Origin: Alphaproteobacteria bacterium
Lineage (GTDB): Bacteria; Pseudomonadota; Alphaproteobacteria; UBA6615
Direction: 5' to 3'
Length of the DNA stretch: 64,000 nt
Assembly (NCBI GenBank): GCA_039980135.1
Contig: JBDXCV010000013.1
Coordinates: 124,001 to 188,000, forward strand
Shown: positions 56,325-64,000 of the stretch, piece by piece
How the letters are laid out: each line of letters opens with the position of its first letter
Position numbering within the stretch: the stretch's first letter is position 1
Translations under genes and position numbers: made by a program
The notes under the pieces: generated by a model
What the model saw: only the letters and a program-made list of their open reading frames with translations
Told to the model about the DNA's origin: nothing
Database searches by the model: none

Positions 56325-56338
56325 GTATTTGAAAATAC
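56325..56338. promoter_or_regulatory. palindrome in the LysR-monooxygenase intergenic region
   Basis: GTATTT-GA-AAATAC, a perfect 6-bp dyad, ends 12 bases before the LysR start codon in an AT-rich 170-base divergent region. It could be a regulator binding site; spacing is not the textbook T-N11-A of LysR sites. Confidence 0.35.
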
Positions 56339-56350
56339 AGGAATCCCCGT

Positions 56351-57280
56351 ATGGACAGGATCGACGCCATGGCACTGTTTGTCGCAACTGTCGACGCCGG
56401 CAGCCTTTCGGGCGCTTCTCGCGATATTGGACTGTCTCTTTCAACTGTCAGCCGGCACCTGACATCCCTCGAAGAACGGGTCGGTATGAAACTGCTCGTT
56501 CGCACAACGAGAGCCTTGGCGCTGACGGAGGCCGGGCAGAAATACCACGAACGGGCCAAGCAGTTGCTCTCGGAGATCGATGATCTGGAGCTTAGCCTGA
56601 CAGAACAAACAGCATCACCTTCCGGGCAGTTGACCATCAGCGGGCCGACATTATTCGGGCGGGTATACCTGTTGCCGATCCTTTCGGATTTTATGATTCG
56701 CTATCCCGACATCACCCTGGACATGGTCTTGCTTGATCGCGCCGTGAATCTCGTCGAGGAGGGAATTGATCTGGCGGTTCGAATCTACGACCTCGATGAC
56801 TCGAGCCTGATCGTACGACGGCTGGGCAACCTCCGCTGGGTGTTCAGCGCCGCGCCCGAATATCTCAAGGCGATGGGAACGCCGGAAAAACCCGAAAATC
56901 TGGAAGATCACGATTGTCTGCTGTTTTATGAAGAAAGCAGAACGCCGCGTTGGCCGGTGCTGGTAAACGGCAAGCCCGGCCACATAAAGATTCCCGTCAA
57001 GGCCAGTTCGAACACCCTGGACGGCGTCATCGCGGCGGCGGTCGCCGGTGCTGGTGTCACCTTTACACCGGCATGGGCCGTTGCCGATCACGTCGGACAT
57101 GGCCGTCTCAAGGTGGTTTTGAGTGAGTACGAATTACCTCCCCGCCCGATTAACGCAGTTTTCACTCACAGCCGGTTGTTGTCGGGCAAGGTTCGGGCGC
57201 TTCTGGATTGTCTGGTCGAAGAAATATCGACGCATGAATTGGACACCCTGCCGGCGTTCGGTGCGTTCAAACATCGCTAG
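56351..57280 (+). CDS. LysR family transcriptional regulator
   Basis: A 309-residue LysR regulator. The winged helix-turn-helix is at residues about 3-62 (MALFVATVDAGSLSGASRD, LSLSTVSRHLTSLEERVG, LLVRTTRALALTEAG). The effector-binding domain follows from about residue 90 (SGQLTISGPTLFGRVYLLPILSDF). It most resembles the subgroup that begins DRIDAMALF. It is divergent from the flavin monooxygenase-amidohydrolase pair and probably regulates that pair and itself. Confidence 0.92.
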   Translation: MDRIDAMALFVATVDAGSLSGASRDIGLSLSTVSRHLTSLEERVGMKLLVRTTRALALTEAGQKYHERAKQLLSEIDDLELSLTEQTASPSGQLTISGPTLFGRVYLLPILSDFMIRYPDITLDMVLLDRAVNLVEEGIDLAVRIYDLDDSSLIVRRLGNLRWVFSAAPEYLKAMGTPEKPENLEDHDCLLFYEESRTPRWPVLVNGKPGHIKIPVKASSNTLDGVIAAAVAGAGVTFTPAWAVADHVGHGRLKVVLSEYELPPRPINAVFTHSRLLSGKVRALLDCLVEEISTHELDTLPAFGAFKHR

Positions 57281-57364
57281 CGCCGGCGCGGTGCGCGCGC
57301 GATCGTGATTGCCCGACGCGAAGCGGGTATGGCACCCCTCGGTTGGCAAAACTTATGAGGCGTC

Positions 57365-58351
57365 ATGCGACTGAACCGAATTCTTCTGGGAGGGTTGCTC
57401 GCTCTCCCGCTCTGGCTTGCGGCGGGTGCCGCCGTGGCGCAAAGCGATGATGCGCGTTTCCTCAGTTGGCTCAACGAATTGCGCGCCGATGCGCTGGCCA
57501 ACGGCATCAGTCAGGCGACGCTGGACCGCAGCCTTGTCGATGTGGCGCCGATCCCGCGGATCATCGAACTCGACCGGCACCAGCCCGAATCTACGGTCAC
57601 CTTCGAGAAGTATCAGGCCCGGATCGTCAATTCGACCCGCATCAGGATCGGACGCGAGCGCCTGGCCAAACATCGTGCATTGCTGGACGAGGTCGGCCGG
57701 CAGTTCGGTGTGCAACCGCGATTCATCGTCGCCTTGTGGGGAATCGAGACAAACTTCGGCCAGTTCACCGGCGGGTTTCCGGTGATCCATGCGCTCGCGA
57801 CGCTCGCCTATGACGGGCGGCGCAGCCAGTATTTTCGCGGCGAGTTGCTGAAGGCGCTGCAGATCGTGGAGGAGGGACATATCGATCCCGCCGAAATGAA
57901 GGGCAGTTGGGCCGGTGCCATGGGCCAGTCCCAGTTCATGCCGTCGAGTTTTCTCAACTTTGCCCACGACCATGACGGCGACGGCGCGAAGGATATCTGG
58001 AACACCCAGGCCGATGTCTTCGCATCGGCGGCAAACTATCTGAAAGGCGTCGGCTGGAATGACAGCATCACCTGGGGCAGGAAGGTGCGCCTGCCCGACA
58101 GTTTCGACGGGTCGCTGATATCACTCGATGTCGTCAAGCCGATCGGCGCCTGGCAGGAACTGGGTGTGCGGCGAACGGACGGGAGGGACCTTCCGACACG
58201 CGATATTCCGGCATCGATCCTCCGGCCGGGCGGCGCGAACGGTCAGGCCTACATGATCTACGACAATTATCGCGCAATCCTGCGCTGGAACCGCTCCCAC
58301 TATTTCGCCATGGCGGTTGGCCAACTGTCCGACCGAATCGCGGGCCGCTAG
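57365..58351 (+). CDS. mltB: lytic murein transglycosylase B
   Basis: A 328-residue MltB-type transglycosylase that cleaves peptidoglycan glycan strands. It has a signal peptide (ILLGGLLALPLWLAAGAAVAQ) without a lipobox cysteine, so it is soluble and periplasmic rather than a lipoprotein. The catalytic glutamate is Glu128 in ALWGIETNFGQFTGG. The family motifs GSWAGAMGQSQFMPSSFLNFA and DIWNTQADVFASAANYL follow. TGAGG lies just upstream of the ATG. It begins a rightward run of wall and replication genes; rlpA follows after 53 bases. Confidence 0.93.
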   Translation: MRLNRILLGGLLALPLWLAAGAAVAQSDDARFLSWLNELRADALANGISQATLDRSLVDVAPIPRIIELDRHQPESTVTFEKYQARIVNSTRIRIGRERLAKHRALLDEVGRQFGVQPRFIVALWGIETNFGQFTGGFPVIHALATLAYDGRRSQYFRGELLKALQIVEEGHIDPAEMKGSWAGAMGQSQFMPSSFLNFAHDHDGDGAKDIWNTQADVFASAANYLKGVGWNDSITWGRKVRLPDSFDGSLISLDVVKPIGAWQELGVRRTDGRDLPTRDIPASILRPGGANGQAYMIYDNYRAILRWNRSHYFAMAVGQLSDRIAGR

Positions 58352-58404
58352 GGTAGAAACATCGGATGGGTGAAGCGGGCGCGAGATTCAAAGGGAAACC
58401 CGGC

Positions 58405-59367
58405 ATGGGTCGTCGACTCCGGCCGGTTGCACTGGCGGCCCTGTGCTGCTTCGGGCTTGCCGCCTGTGCGGAAACCGAATTCCTCATCCACACCGCAAAG
58501 CAGGTCAACGGCCCGGGCGATTCGAGTGGCAAACTCGGGCGCTACAAGGTCGGCTCGCCGTATCAGATCAAGGATGTCTGGTACTACCCGGCCGAGGATT
58601 ACGAATACACCGAGACCGGCATCGCGTCCTGGTACGGCCCGAACTTCCACGGCAAGGACACGGCCAATGGCGAAACCTACAACCAGAACGACCTGACTGC
58701 CGCGCACCGGACCCTGCCACTGCCCAGCGCCGTTCGGGTAACCAATCTGGAAAACGGCCGCTCGATCGTCCTGCGGATCAACGACCGTGGCCCGTTTGCG
58801 CACGGCCGGATCATCGATGTGTCGCGCCGCGGTGCCCAGCTTCTGGACTTCGAACGGAACGGCACGGCCAAGGTCCGTGTCGATATCCTGCCGGACGAGA
58901 GCCGCCAACTGAAAGTCGCCGCGATCAACGGCAGCGAACAACAGCTGCAGGTTGCGGCGTCCCCGCGCGAGGCCGTGGTGTCGAAACCGCTGCCGGCGAA
59001 TGGCGCGAGTGCCGGCTCGGCCCAGGTACCGACGGCCAGCCAGACGCCTGTGCAGACGGCTCCACTGGACACAGCACCCGTGCAAACAGCGCGCGCACCG
59101 ATCCTGCCCGACGAAGTCGAGGTACTGCCGGTGTCTCCCACGGGCATCTACGTTCAGGCGGGCGCATTCTCCCGGCTGGAGAACGCGCTGCGCATGCGCG
59201 ACCGGGTCTATGACCTGGGGCCCACCCAGATCAGCCGGTTTGCCGTTTCCGGGACCGAGATATACCGGGTTCGGATCGGCCCGCTTGGCACCGTCGATGT
59301 CGCGGATGTGACCCTTTCCGAAGTTATGAATGCCGGCGTGCCCGAGGCCCGGCTTATCGTCGAGTGA
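58405..59367 (+). CDS. rlpA: septal ring lytic transglycosylase RlpA
   Basis: A 320-residue outer-membrane lipoprotein. With the ATG at 58405 the signal peptide ends in the lipobox LAAC (Cys20). The double-psi beta-barrel (RlpA-like) domain has ETGIASWYGPNFHGKDTANGETYNQNDLTAAHRTLPL and VRINDRGPFAHGRIIDVSR-type sequence (here VLRINDRGPFAHGR). A Pro/Ala/Thr-rich linker leads to a C-terminal SPOR domain (ISPTGIYVQAG-like VSPTGIYVQAGAFSR) that binds denuded peptidoglycan at the septum. An earlier ATG at 58366 would add 13 residues. dacA follows after 76 bases. Confidence 0.93.
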   Translation: MGRRLRPVALAALCCFGLAACAETEFLIHTAKQVNGPGDSSGKLGRYKVGSPYQIKDVWYYPAEDYEYTETGIASWYGPNFHGKDTANGETYNQNDLTAAHRTLPLPSAVRVTNLENGRSIVLRINDRGPFAHGRIIDVSRRGAQLLDFERNGTAKVRVDILPDESRQLKVAAINGSEQQLQVAASPREAVVSKPLPANGASAGSAQVPTASQTPVQTAPLDTAPVQTARAPILPDEVEVLPVSPTGIYVQAGAFSRLENALRMRDRVYDLGPTQISRFAVSGTEIYRVRIGPLGTVDVADVTLSEVMNAGVPEARLIVE

Positions 59368-59443
59368 TCGCGTGACATCATTCCGTCGTATTCACTCGTA
59401 TAGTTGCGCCATACGCCCCACCCGTACATGTGAATTCAACGCC

Positions 59444-60622
59444 ATGACCCGTATCACGCGACACCTCCGCAACGCCCTCCTGGCCCTCACGGTCTTCGCT
59501 GTTGTCAGCCCGGCCCAGGCCGCGCCGCCGACCTTTCAGACGACGGCGCGCCAGGCCATCCTGATCGATTTCGACACCGGTGCGGTGCTCTACGAAAAGA
59601 ATGCCGAAACCCCGATGTTCCCTGCGTCGATGAGCAAGATCATGACGTCGCTTCTGGTGTTCGATGAATTGCGTGCCGGACGCCTCGAATTCGACAGCAC
59701 GTTTCGTGTGTCGGAAAAGGCCTGGCGCATGGGCGGGTCGAAGATGTTCGTCGGCGTGAAGGACGAGATCACGATCGAGGACCTGCTGCGTGGAGTTATC
59801 GTGCAGTCCGGCAATGATGCCTCGATCGTCATCGCCGAAGGGATCGCCGGCAGCGAGGAGGCGTTCGCCGAACGGATGACCGAACGGGCCATCGAGATCG
59901 GCCTGAAGAACACCCAGTTCCGTAACGCCACGGGCTGGCCGGACCCCGATCATGTCACCACGGCGCACGATCTTGCCCGGCTGGCCCTGTTCCTGATCCG
60001 CGAGTATCCGGAGTTTTATGGCCTGTATTCGGAACGCGAGTTCACCTACGGCAAGAGCCTCGACGGGAAACCGATCACCCAGGGAAACCGCAATCCGTTG
60101 CTCTACAAGGCCGTGGGGGCGGACGGCCTCAAGACCGGCCACACGGAGGCATCGGGATTCGGCCTCACCGCATCGGCGGTGCGTGGCGAACGCCGGCTGG
60201 TCATGGTGATCAACGGCCTCGACAGCGTGCGCGCACGCAGTTCCGAATCCGAGCGCCTGCTCAACTGGGGCTTCCGGGTCTTCGACAATTATCAATTGTT
60301 CGAGGCCGGAGAGACGGTCGAGGAAGCAAAGGTCTGGCTCGGCGATGCCGGAACGGTGCCGCTCGTTATCGACGAGGCGCTGGCCGTGACAATCCCGAAA
60401 TCCTCACGCCGGGGCATGCGCGTCAAGGTCCTGTATGACAGCCCGCTGCCCGCACCGATCAGCGCCGGCGTCGAGGTTGCGCGGATCGAGGTCACGGCGC
60501 CGGATATGGAGCCGATCAGCCGTCCGCTGAAAACCGCGCGCGATGTCGGCCAGCTCGACTTTTTCGGGCGCATCACGAGCGCCATCAATTTCATCATCTT
60601 CGGCTCGTCCTCGGGCGGTTGA
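59444..60622 (+). CDS. dacA: D-alanyl-D-alanine carboxypeptidase
   Basis: A 392-residue class C low-molecular-weight penicillin-binding protein (PBP5/6 type) that trims the terminal D-Ala from peptidoglycan stem peptides. A signal peptide (LLALTVFAVVSPAQA) directs it to the periplasm. The active-site set is complete: SMSK (Ser62, Lys65), SGN (123-125) and KTG (231-233). The beta-rich C-terminal domain (about 295-370) precedes an amphipathic helix for membrane anchoring (ITSAINFIIFG). The start follows the family pattern; it overlaps nothing. tmk follows 32 bases later, a known alphaproteobacterial order. Confidence 0.95.
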   Translation: MTRITRHLRNALLALTVFAVVSPAQAAPPTFQTTARQAILIDFDTGAVLYEKNAETPMFPASMSKIMTSLLVFDELRAGRLEFDSTFRVSEKAWRMGGSKMFVGVKDEITIEDLLRGVIVQSGNDASIVIAEGIAGSEEAFAERMTERAIEIGLKNTQFRNATGWPDPDHVTTAHDLARLALFLIREYPEFYGLYSEREFTYGKSLDGKPITQGNRNPLLYKAVGADGLKTGHTEASGFGLTASAVRGERRLVMVINGLDSVRARSSESERLLNWGFRVFDNYQLFEAGETVEEAKVWLGDAGTVPLVIDEALAVTIPKSSRRGMRVKVLYDSPLPAPISAGVEVARIEVTAPDMEPISRPLKTARDVGQLDFFGRITSAINFIIFGSSSGG

Positions 60623-60654
60623 CGCCACCGGCAGCGCATGTGACATCTGCCGAT

Positions 60655-61329
60655 ATGATTGCAAACCCGCCGCGCGGCAAATTCATCACATTCGAAGGTG
60701 GGGAAGGGGCCGGCAAGACGACCCAGATCACCCGCCTCGCGGACCGTCTGCATTCCCGTGGCATCACCAGCATCACGACACGTGAACCCGGCGGGGCACC
60801 CGGCGCGGATTCCATCCGCTCGCTGCTCGTATCCGGGGCGACCGACAAGTGGGACCCGGTCAGCGAAGTCTTGCTGCTTTATGCCGCACGGCGCGAACAT
60901 CTCAAGCAAACCATTCTCCCGGCACTCGATCAGGGCGTCTGGGTGCTGTGCGACCGGTTCGCCGATTCAACCATGGCCTATCAGGGCTATGGGCACGGCA
61001 TATCGAAAGAATTTATCCGGGGCCTGCACGCCGAGGTGGTCGGAGACGCCGATCCGGACCTCACGTTGATTCTCGATATTCCGGTCGAGATCGGAATCGG
61101 ACGTGCGGTTTCGCGCAACACGAGTGCACGAAGCGGCGAAGACCGTTTCGAGCGGATGGACACGTCCTTTCATGAACGCCTGCGCGCCGGTTTTCTGGAC
61201 ATCGCGGCGGGTTCTCCGGAACGGGTCCGGGTGATCGACGCGGATTCCACGCCCGAGGCCGTCACCGAGGCCGTTTGGCAAACGGTCACCGACAACTTCG
61301 ACCTCAACCCACCGGCGGCGCCCGCATGA
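60655..61329 (+). CDS. tmk: thymidylate kinase
   Basis: A 224-residue dTMP kinase, which makes dTDP for DNA synthesis. The P-loop is FEGGEGAGKTTQ with Lys21. The substrate region CDRFADSTMAYQGYG has the DR(Y/F) motif, and the LID region reads NTSARSGEDRFERMD. The ATG at 60655 is chosen; a TTG at 60619 would overlap the dacA stop and add 12 unconserved residues. The stop overlaps the holB start by four bases, so translation is coupled. Confidence 0.96.
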   Translation: MIANPPRGKFITFEGGEGAGKTTQITRLADRLHSRGITSITTREPGGAPGADSIRSLLVSGATDKWDPVSEVLLLYAARREHLKQTILPALDQGVWVLCDRFADSTMAYQGYGHGISKEFIRGLHAEVVGDADPDLTLILDIPVEIGIGRAVSRNTSARSGEDRFERMDTSFHERLRAGFLDIAAGSPERVRVIDADSTPEAVTEAVWQTVTDNFDLNPPAAPA

Positions 61330-62369
61330 GCGACGAACTGATCGAACGCATCGAGCGCCCGCGGCTCGAGACCGGTTCGCTGATCGGGCACGAAACCGCG
61401 CGCCGAACCATTGTCCAGGCGCGAAGCACCGGGCGCATGGCCCATGCCTGGCTGATCACCGGACCGGCGGGGATCGGCAAGGCGACCCTGGCCTGGCGGT
61501 TCGCGCGCCTCGTGCTAGCCGCGCCGGACGCAGCGCTTTCCGACGACGATATCGAAACCGACCCCGGGCATCCCGACGTGCGCAAGATCATCGCGGGCGC
61601 GCATCCCGACTGCCGCCTGATCCGCCGCAGCATGACCAAACGTTCTCCTTATCGCTTCCGAACCGAGATTTCGGTCGAGGATATCCGCGATTCCGCGACG
61701 TTTCTGCACCATACGGCGGCCATGAGCGACTGGCGCTGCCTGATCGTCGATGCCGCCGACGACATGAACCTCAATGCCCAGAATGCTCTGCTCAAGGTCT
61801 TGGAAGAACCGCCGCCGCGTACATTGATCCTGCTGGTGGCCCACACACCGTCGCGATTGTTGCCCACGATCCGTTCGCGCTGCCGGGGGTTGCCGCTACA
61901 TCCGCTCGGCGCCGAACAGGTCGCCGAGGTCATGGCGCGCACCGGAAGCGGTCTCGCACCCGATGAGATGCAGATCATTGCCGATATTTCCGGCGGCTCG
62001 CCCGGCAAGGCCATTGATCTGGCCCGGGCCGGCGGGCTCGAACTTTATCAGGATCTCTCCCAACTGGTCGAAAACCTGCCGAAACTAGACACCGAGCAGT
62101 TGCACATGACATCGGACAAGTTCGCCGGGGCCGCAGGAGAGGCGGGCTACCGCACTTTTCTGGAAATCCTGAACTGGTGGATGTTGCGCCGGATTCGCAG
62201 CGATGCCACGTCGGGTGGGACCGTCGGCGGCCGCGGGCTTGAGCGTTGGCTCAAAGCATGGGAGAACGTCAACGAATTGACCACCCGCGCAGACAGCGTG
62301 AACCTCGACCGCAAACAAGTTGTTCTGAATACGTTTTTTGAACTTTCCGCCGCTGCGAAAACAGCGTAA
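61326..62369 (+). CDS. holB: DNA polymerase III subunit delta prime
   Basis: A 347-residue clamp-loader subunit. The AAA+ domain begins with the P-loop ITGPAGIGKATLA, followed by VEDIRDSATFLHHTAAMSDWRCLIVDAADDMNLNAQNALLKVLEEPPPRT, which contains the Walker B-like and SRC-type regions (IRSRCRGLPL). These are the usual delta-prime marks. The start is the ATG at 61326, which overlaps the tmk stop. It works with DnaX and HolA to load the beta clamp. Confidence 0.94.
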   Translation: MSDELIERIERPRLETGSLIGHETARRTIVQARSTGRMAHAWLITGPAGIGKATLAWRFARLVLAAPDAALSDDDIETDPGHPDVRKIIAGAHPDCRLIRRSMTKRSPYRFRTEISVEDIRDSATFLHHTAAMSDWRCLIVDAADDMNLNAQNALLKVLEEPPPRTLILLVAHTPSRLLPTIRSRCRGLPLHPLGAEQVAEVMARTGSGLAPDEMQIIADISGGSPGKAIDLARAGGLELYQDLSQLVENLPKLDTEQLHMTSDKFAGAAGEAGYRTFLEILNWWMLRRIRSDATSGGTVGGRGLERWLKAWENVNELTTRADSVNLDRKQVVLNTFFELSAAAKTA

Positions 62370-62392
62370 CGAACGGAGCCCGGTAACGCGCC

Positions 62393-62641
62393 ATGAAGGC
62401 ACTGCTTCTGCGATATCTGACGCCGCTGACCTACATGATGTGGGTGGTCATCATCATCGGCATGGTTGATCATTTTTTTCTCGAGCCGCGCGGCCAGGCA
62501 TTTCTGCCGCCGGCCGTGTTCGACTGGCTCCTGATCCTGATGTGGCCGTTGCTCGCCGCGGTCTGGTTTGGCAATAAGGAAAACGAGAAACGAAAAGCCC
62601 AGGCGCGGGCCGAAGCGCCGGAACCGCCGGCGGAAAATTGA
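62393..62641 (+). CDS. small two-helix membrane protein
   Basis: An 82-residue protein of unknown family with two hydrophobic segments (TYMMWVVIIIGMVDHFFL and VFDWLLILMWPLLAAVWF) and a charged, Ala/Glu/Pro-rich C-terminus. It lies between holB (23 bases before) and metG (42 bases after) and is probably co-transcribed with them. No function is evident. Confidence 0.6.
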   Translation: MKALLLRYLTPLTYMMWVVIIIGMVDHFFLEPRGQAFLPPAVFDWLLILMWPLLAAVWFGNKENEKRKAQARAEAPEPPAEN

Positions 62642-62683
62642 AGCGGAAATACGCGTAACCCTGGCTTTCGAAAGACCAACACC

Positions 62684-64000
62684 GTGGCATCAAGCCCGTA
62701 CTACCTGACGACGCCGATCTATTATGTGAATGACCGGCCCCATATCGGCCACGCCTACACCACGTTGGCGTGCGATGTGCTGGCGCGTTTCAAGCGCCTC
62801 GACGGCCATGACGTGCATTTCCTTACCGGGACCGACGAACACGGGCAGAAAGTCGAGAAATCCGCCCAGGCTGCGGGCGTCGACCCGCAGGCGTTCACCG
62901 ACAAGGTAAGCCAGAATTTCCGTCGTCTCGCGGAAGACATGAACTATTCGAACGATGACTTCATTCGCACCACCGAGGAACGCCATGTCCGCGCGGCACA
63001 GGCGATCTGGCAGGCGATCAAGGACAACGGCCATATCTATCTCGGCAGTTATTCCGGCTGGTACGCGGTCCGCGACGAAGCGTTCTATGGGGAAGCCGAG
63101 CTCGAGGAGAATGCCGACGGCCAGAAGATCGCGCCCACCGGAGCCGAGGTCGAATGGGTCGAGGAGCCGAGCTACTTCTTCGATCTGTCGAAATGGCAGC
63201 AGCCGTTGCTCGATTTCTACGCGGCAAACCCCGATTTCATCGGTCCCGATACCCGGCGCAATGAGGTGGTTAGCTTTGTCGAAGGCGGGCTCAAGGATCT
63301 GTCGATCAGCCGCACCAGCTTCAAATGGGGCATCCCGGTGCCCGACGATCCCGAACACATCATGTATGTGTGGCTCGATGCGCTGACCAACTACATCACC
63401 GCTGTGGGATATCCAGACGAAGAAAATTCAGATTTTTCAAAGTTCTGGCCCGCAGACCTTCACATGGTGGGCAAGGACATCGTGCGGTTCCACGCGGTCT
63501 ACTGGCCGGCGTTCCTCATGGCGGCCGGGCTGGCGCCGCCGAAACGGGTCTACGCCCATGGCTGGCTGCTCAACAAGGGCGAGAAAATGTCCAAGTCCCT
63601 GGGCAACGTGGTGTTGCCCGAGGATCTGGTCGAACAATACGGCCTCGATCCCGTGCGCTATTACCTGCTGCGCGAGGTGCCGTTCGGCAATGACGGCTAT
63701 ATCAGCCACGAAACCATGGTCTCGCGGATCAACGGTGATCTCGCCAACGATATCGGCAACCTGGCCCAGCGATCCCTGTCCATGGTCGCCAAGAATTGCG
63801 ACGGCGCCGTCCCGCAGCCCGGCGCCTTCACCGCCGAGGATGACGAGCTCCTCGCCGCGGCCCACGGAGCACTGGAGAAAGTCCGCACGGAATTCGACCG
63901 GCAGGCCTTCCACCGGGGGCTCGAGGCAATCTGGCAGGTCGTCAGTGACGCCAACCGCTATGTCGACGCCCAGGCGCCGTGGGCGTTGCGAAAAACCGAT
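62684..64000 (+). CDS. metG: methionyl-tRNA synthetase, 5' part
   Basis: The first 439 codons of MetRS, running off the right edge. The class I motifs are PHIGHAYT (HIGH-type) near residue 20 and [12 protein letters not shown] (KMSKS) near residue 307. [12 protein letters not shown] is the usual second landmark. In the connective-peptide region ([18 protein letters not shown]) the zinc-knuckle cysteines of E. coli-type MetRS are absent, which is the form common in Alphaproteobacteria. The start is GTG at 62684 with only a weak GAAAG site upstream. It follows the tmk-holB-small protein run in the same direction. Confidence 0.96.
   Translation, partial: MASSPYYLTTPIYYVNDRPHIGHAYTTLACDVLARFKRLDGHDVHFLTGTDEHGQKVEKSAQAAGVDPQAFTDKVSQNFRRLAEDMNYSNDDFIRTTEERHVRAAQAIWQAIKDNGHIYLGSYSGWYAVRDEAFYGEAELEENADGQKIAPTGAEVEWVEEPSYFFDLSKWQQPLLDFYAANPDFIGPDTRRNEVVSFVEGGLKDLSISRTSFKWGIPVPDDPEHIMYVWLDALTNYITAVGYPDEENSDFSKFWPADLHMVGKDIVRFHAVYWPAFLMAAGLAPPKRVYAHGWLLNKGEKMSKSLGNVVLPEDLVEQYGLDPVRYYLLREVPFGNDGYISHETMVSRINGDLANDIGNLAQRSLSMVAKNCDGAVPQPGAFTAEDDELLAAAHGALEKVRTEFDRQAFHRGLEAIWQVVSDANRYVDAQAPWALRKTD

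Overview
This window reads as a high-GC, gene-dense chromosomal segment of an alphaproteobacterium, probably a Rhodospirillales-like, perhaps marine or soil, heterotroph. The inference rests on three things. Gene orders familiar from Alphaproteobacteria are present (recG / sdhE-mfd; rlpA-dacA-tmk-holB-metG). The methionyl-tRNA synthetase is of the type without zinc-knuckle cysteines. A GAAC-N7-GAAY LexA-type site lies upstream of ssb. No sequence search was possible, so the taxon is an inference.

Layout. 1-10.4 kb: a partial DUF1330 gene, two amidohydrolases, uvrA, ssb, a VOC protein, gyrA, coaD and an exported cyclophilin. 10.5-24 kb: a cupin gene broken by an in-frame TAA, tRNA-Lys, a methyltransferase, a kinase-fold phosphotransferase, a DEAD-box RNA helicase, an MFS transporter, a GAF-histidine kinase, several membrane or exported proteins of unknown role, a universal stress protein and tRNA-Leu. 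24-31 kb: DUF502, recG, sdhE and mfd. 31-41 kb: DsbA/FrnE-like, NIPSNAP, a small arsenic-resistance pair (arsC, ACR3), a Bax-like glucosaminidase, an AsmA-like protein, a two-domain VOC protein with an alpha/beta hydrolase, and recQ.

41.15-45.63 kb is clearly different: visibly lower GC, one 1436-residue gene, imperfect direct repeats at its left edge, and a tRNA-Ser whose 3' end faces it on the right. The protein has an N-terminal NACHT/STAND NTPase (Walker A, Walker B, sensor-1 and the winged-helix motif are all visible), a long helical middle and a C-terminal PD-(D/E)XK nuclease-like domain. It is the best candidate for an undescribed system: a single-gene, probably anti-phage, STAND nuclease with its effector at the C-terminus.

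45.7-57 kb holds a two-gene periplasmic-binding-protein/degenerate-histidine-kinase operon, then a scattered catabolic and redox set: a CmcJ-like protein, two luciferase-like flavin monooxygenases, formamidase, an SDR, a persulfide dioxygenase-rhodanese fusion, an amidohydrolase and a LysR regulator. 57.3-64 kb is a housekeeping run for cell wall and replication: mltB, rlpA, dacA, tmk, holB, a small membrane protein and the 5' part of metG.

DNA repair and replication genes are numerous (uvrA, ssb, gyrA, recG, mfd, recQ, holB, tmk) but lie in several separate transcription units. The metabolic genes between 31 and 57 kb look like small independent modules rather than one pathway.
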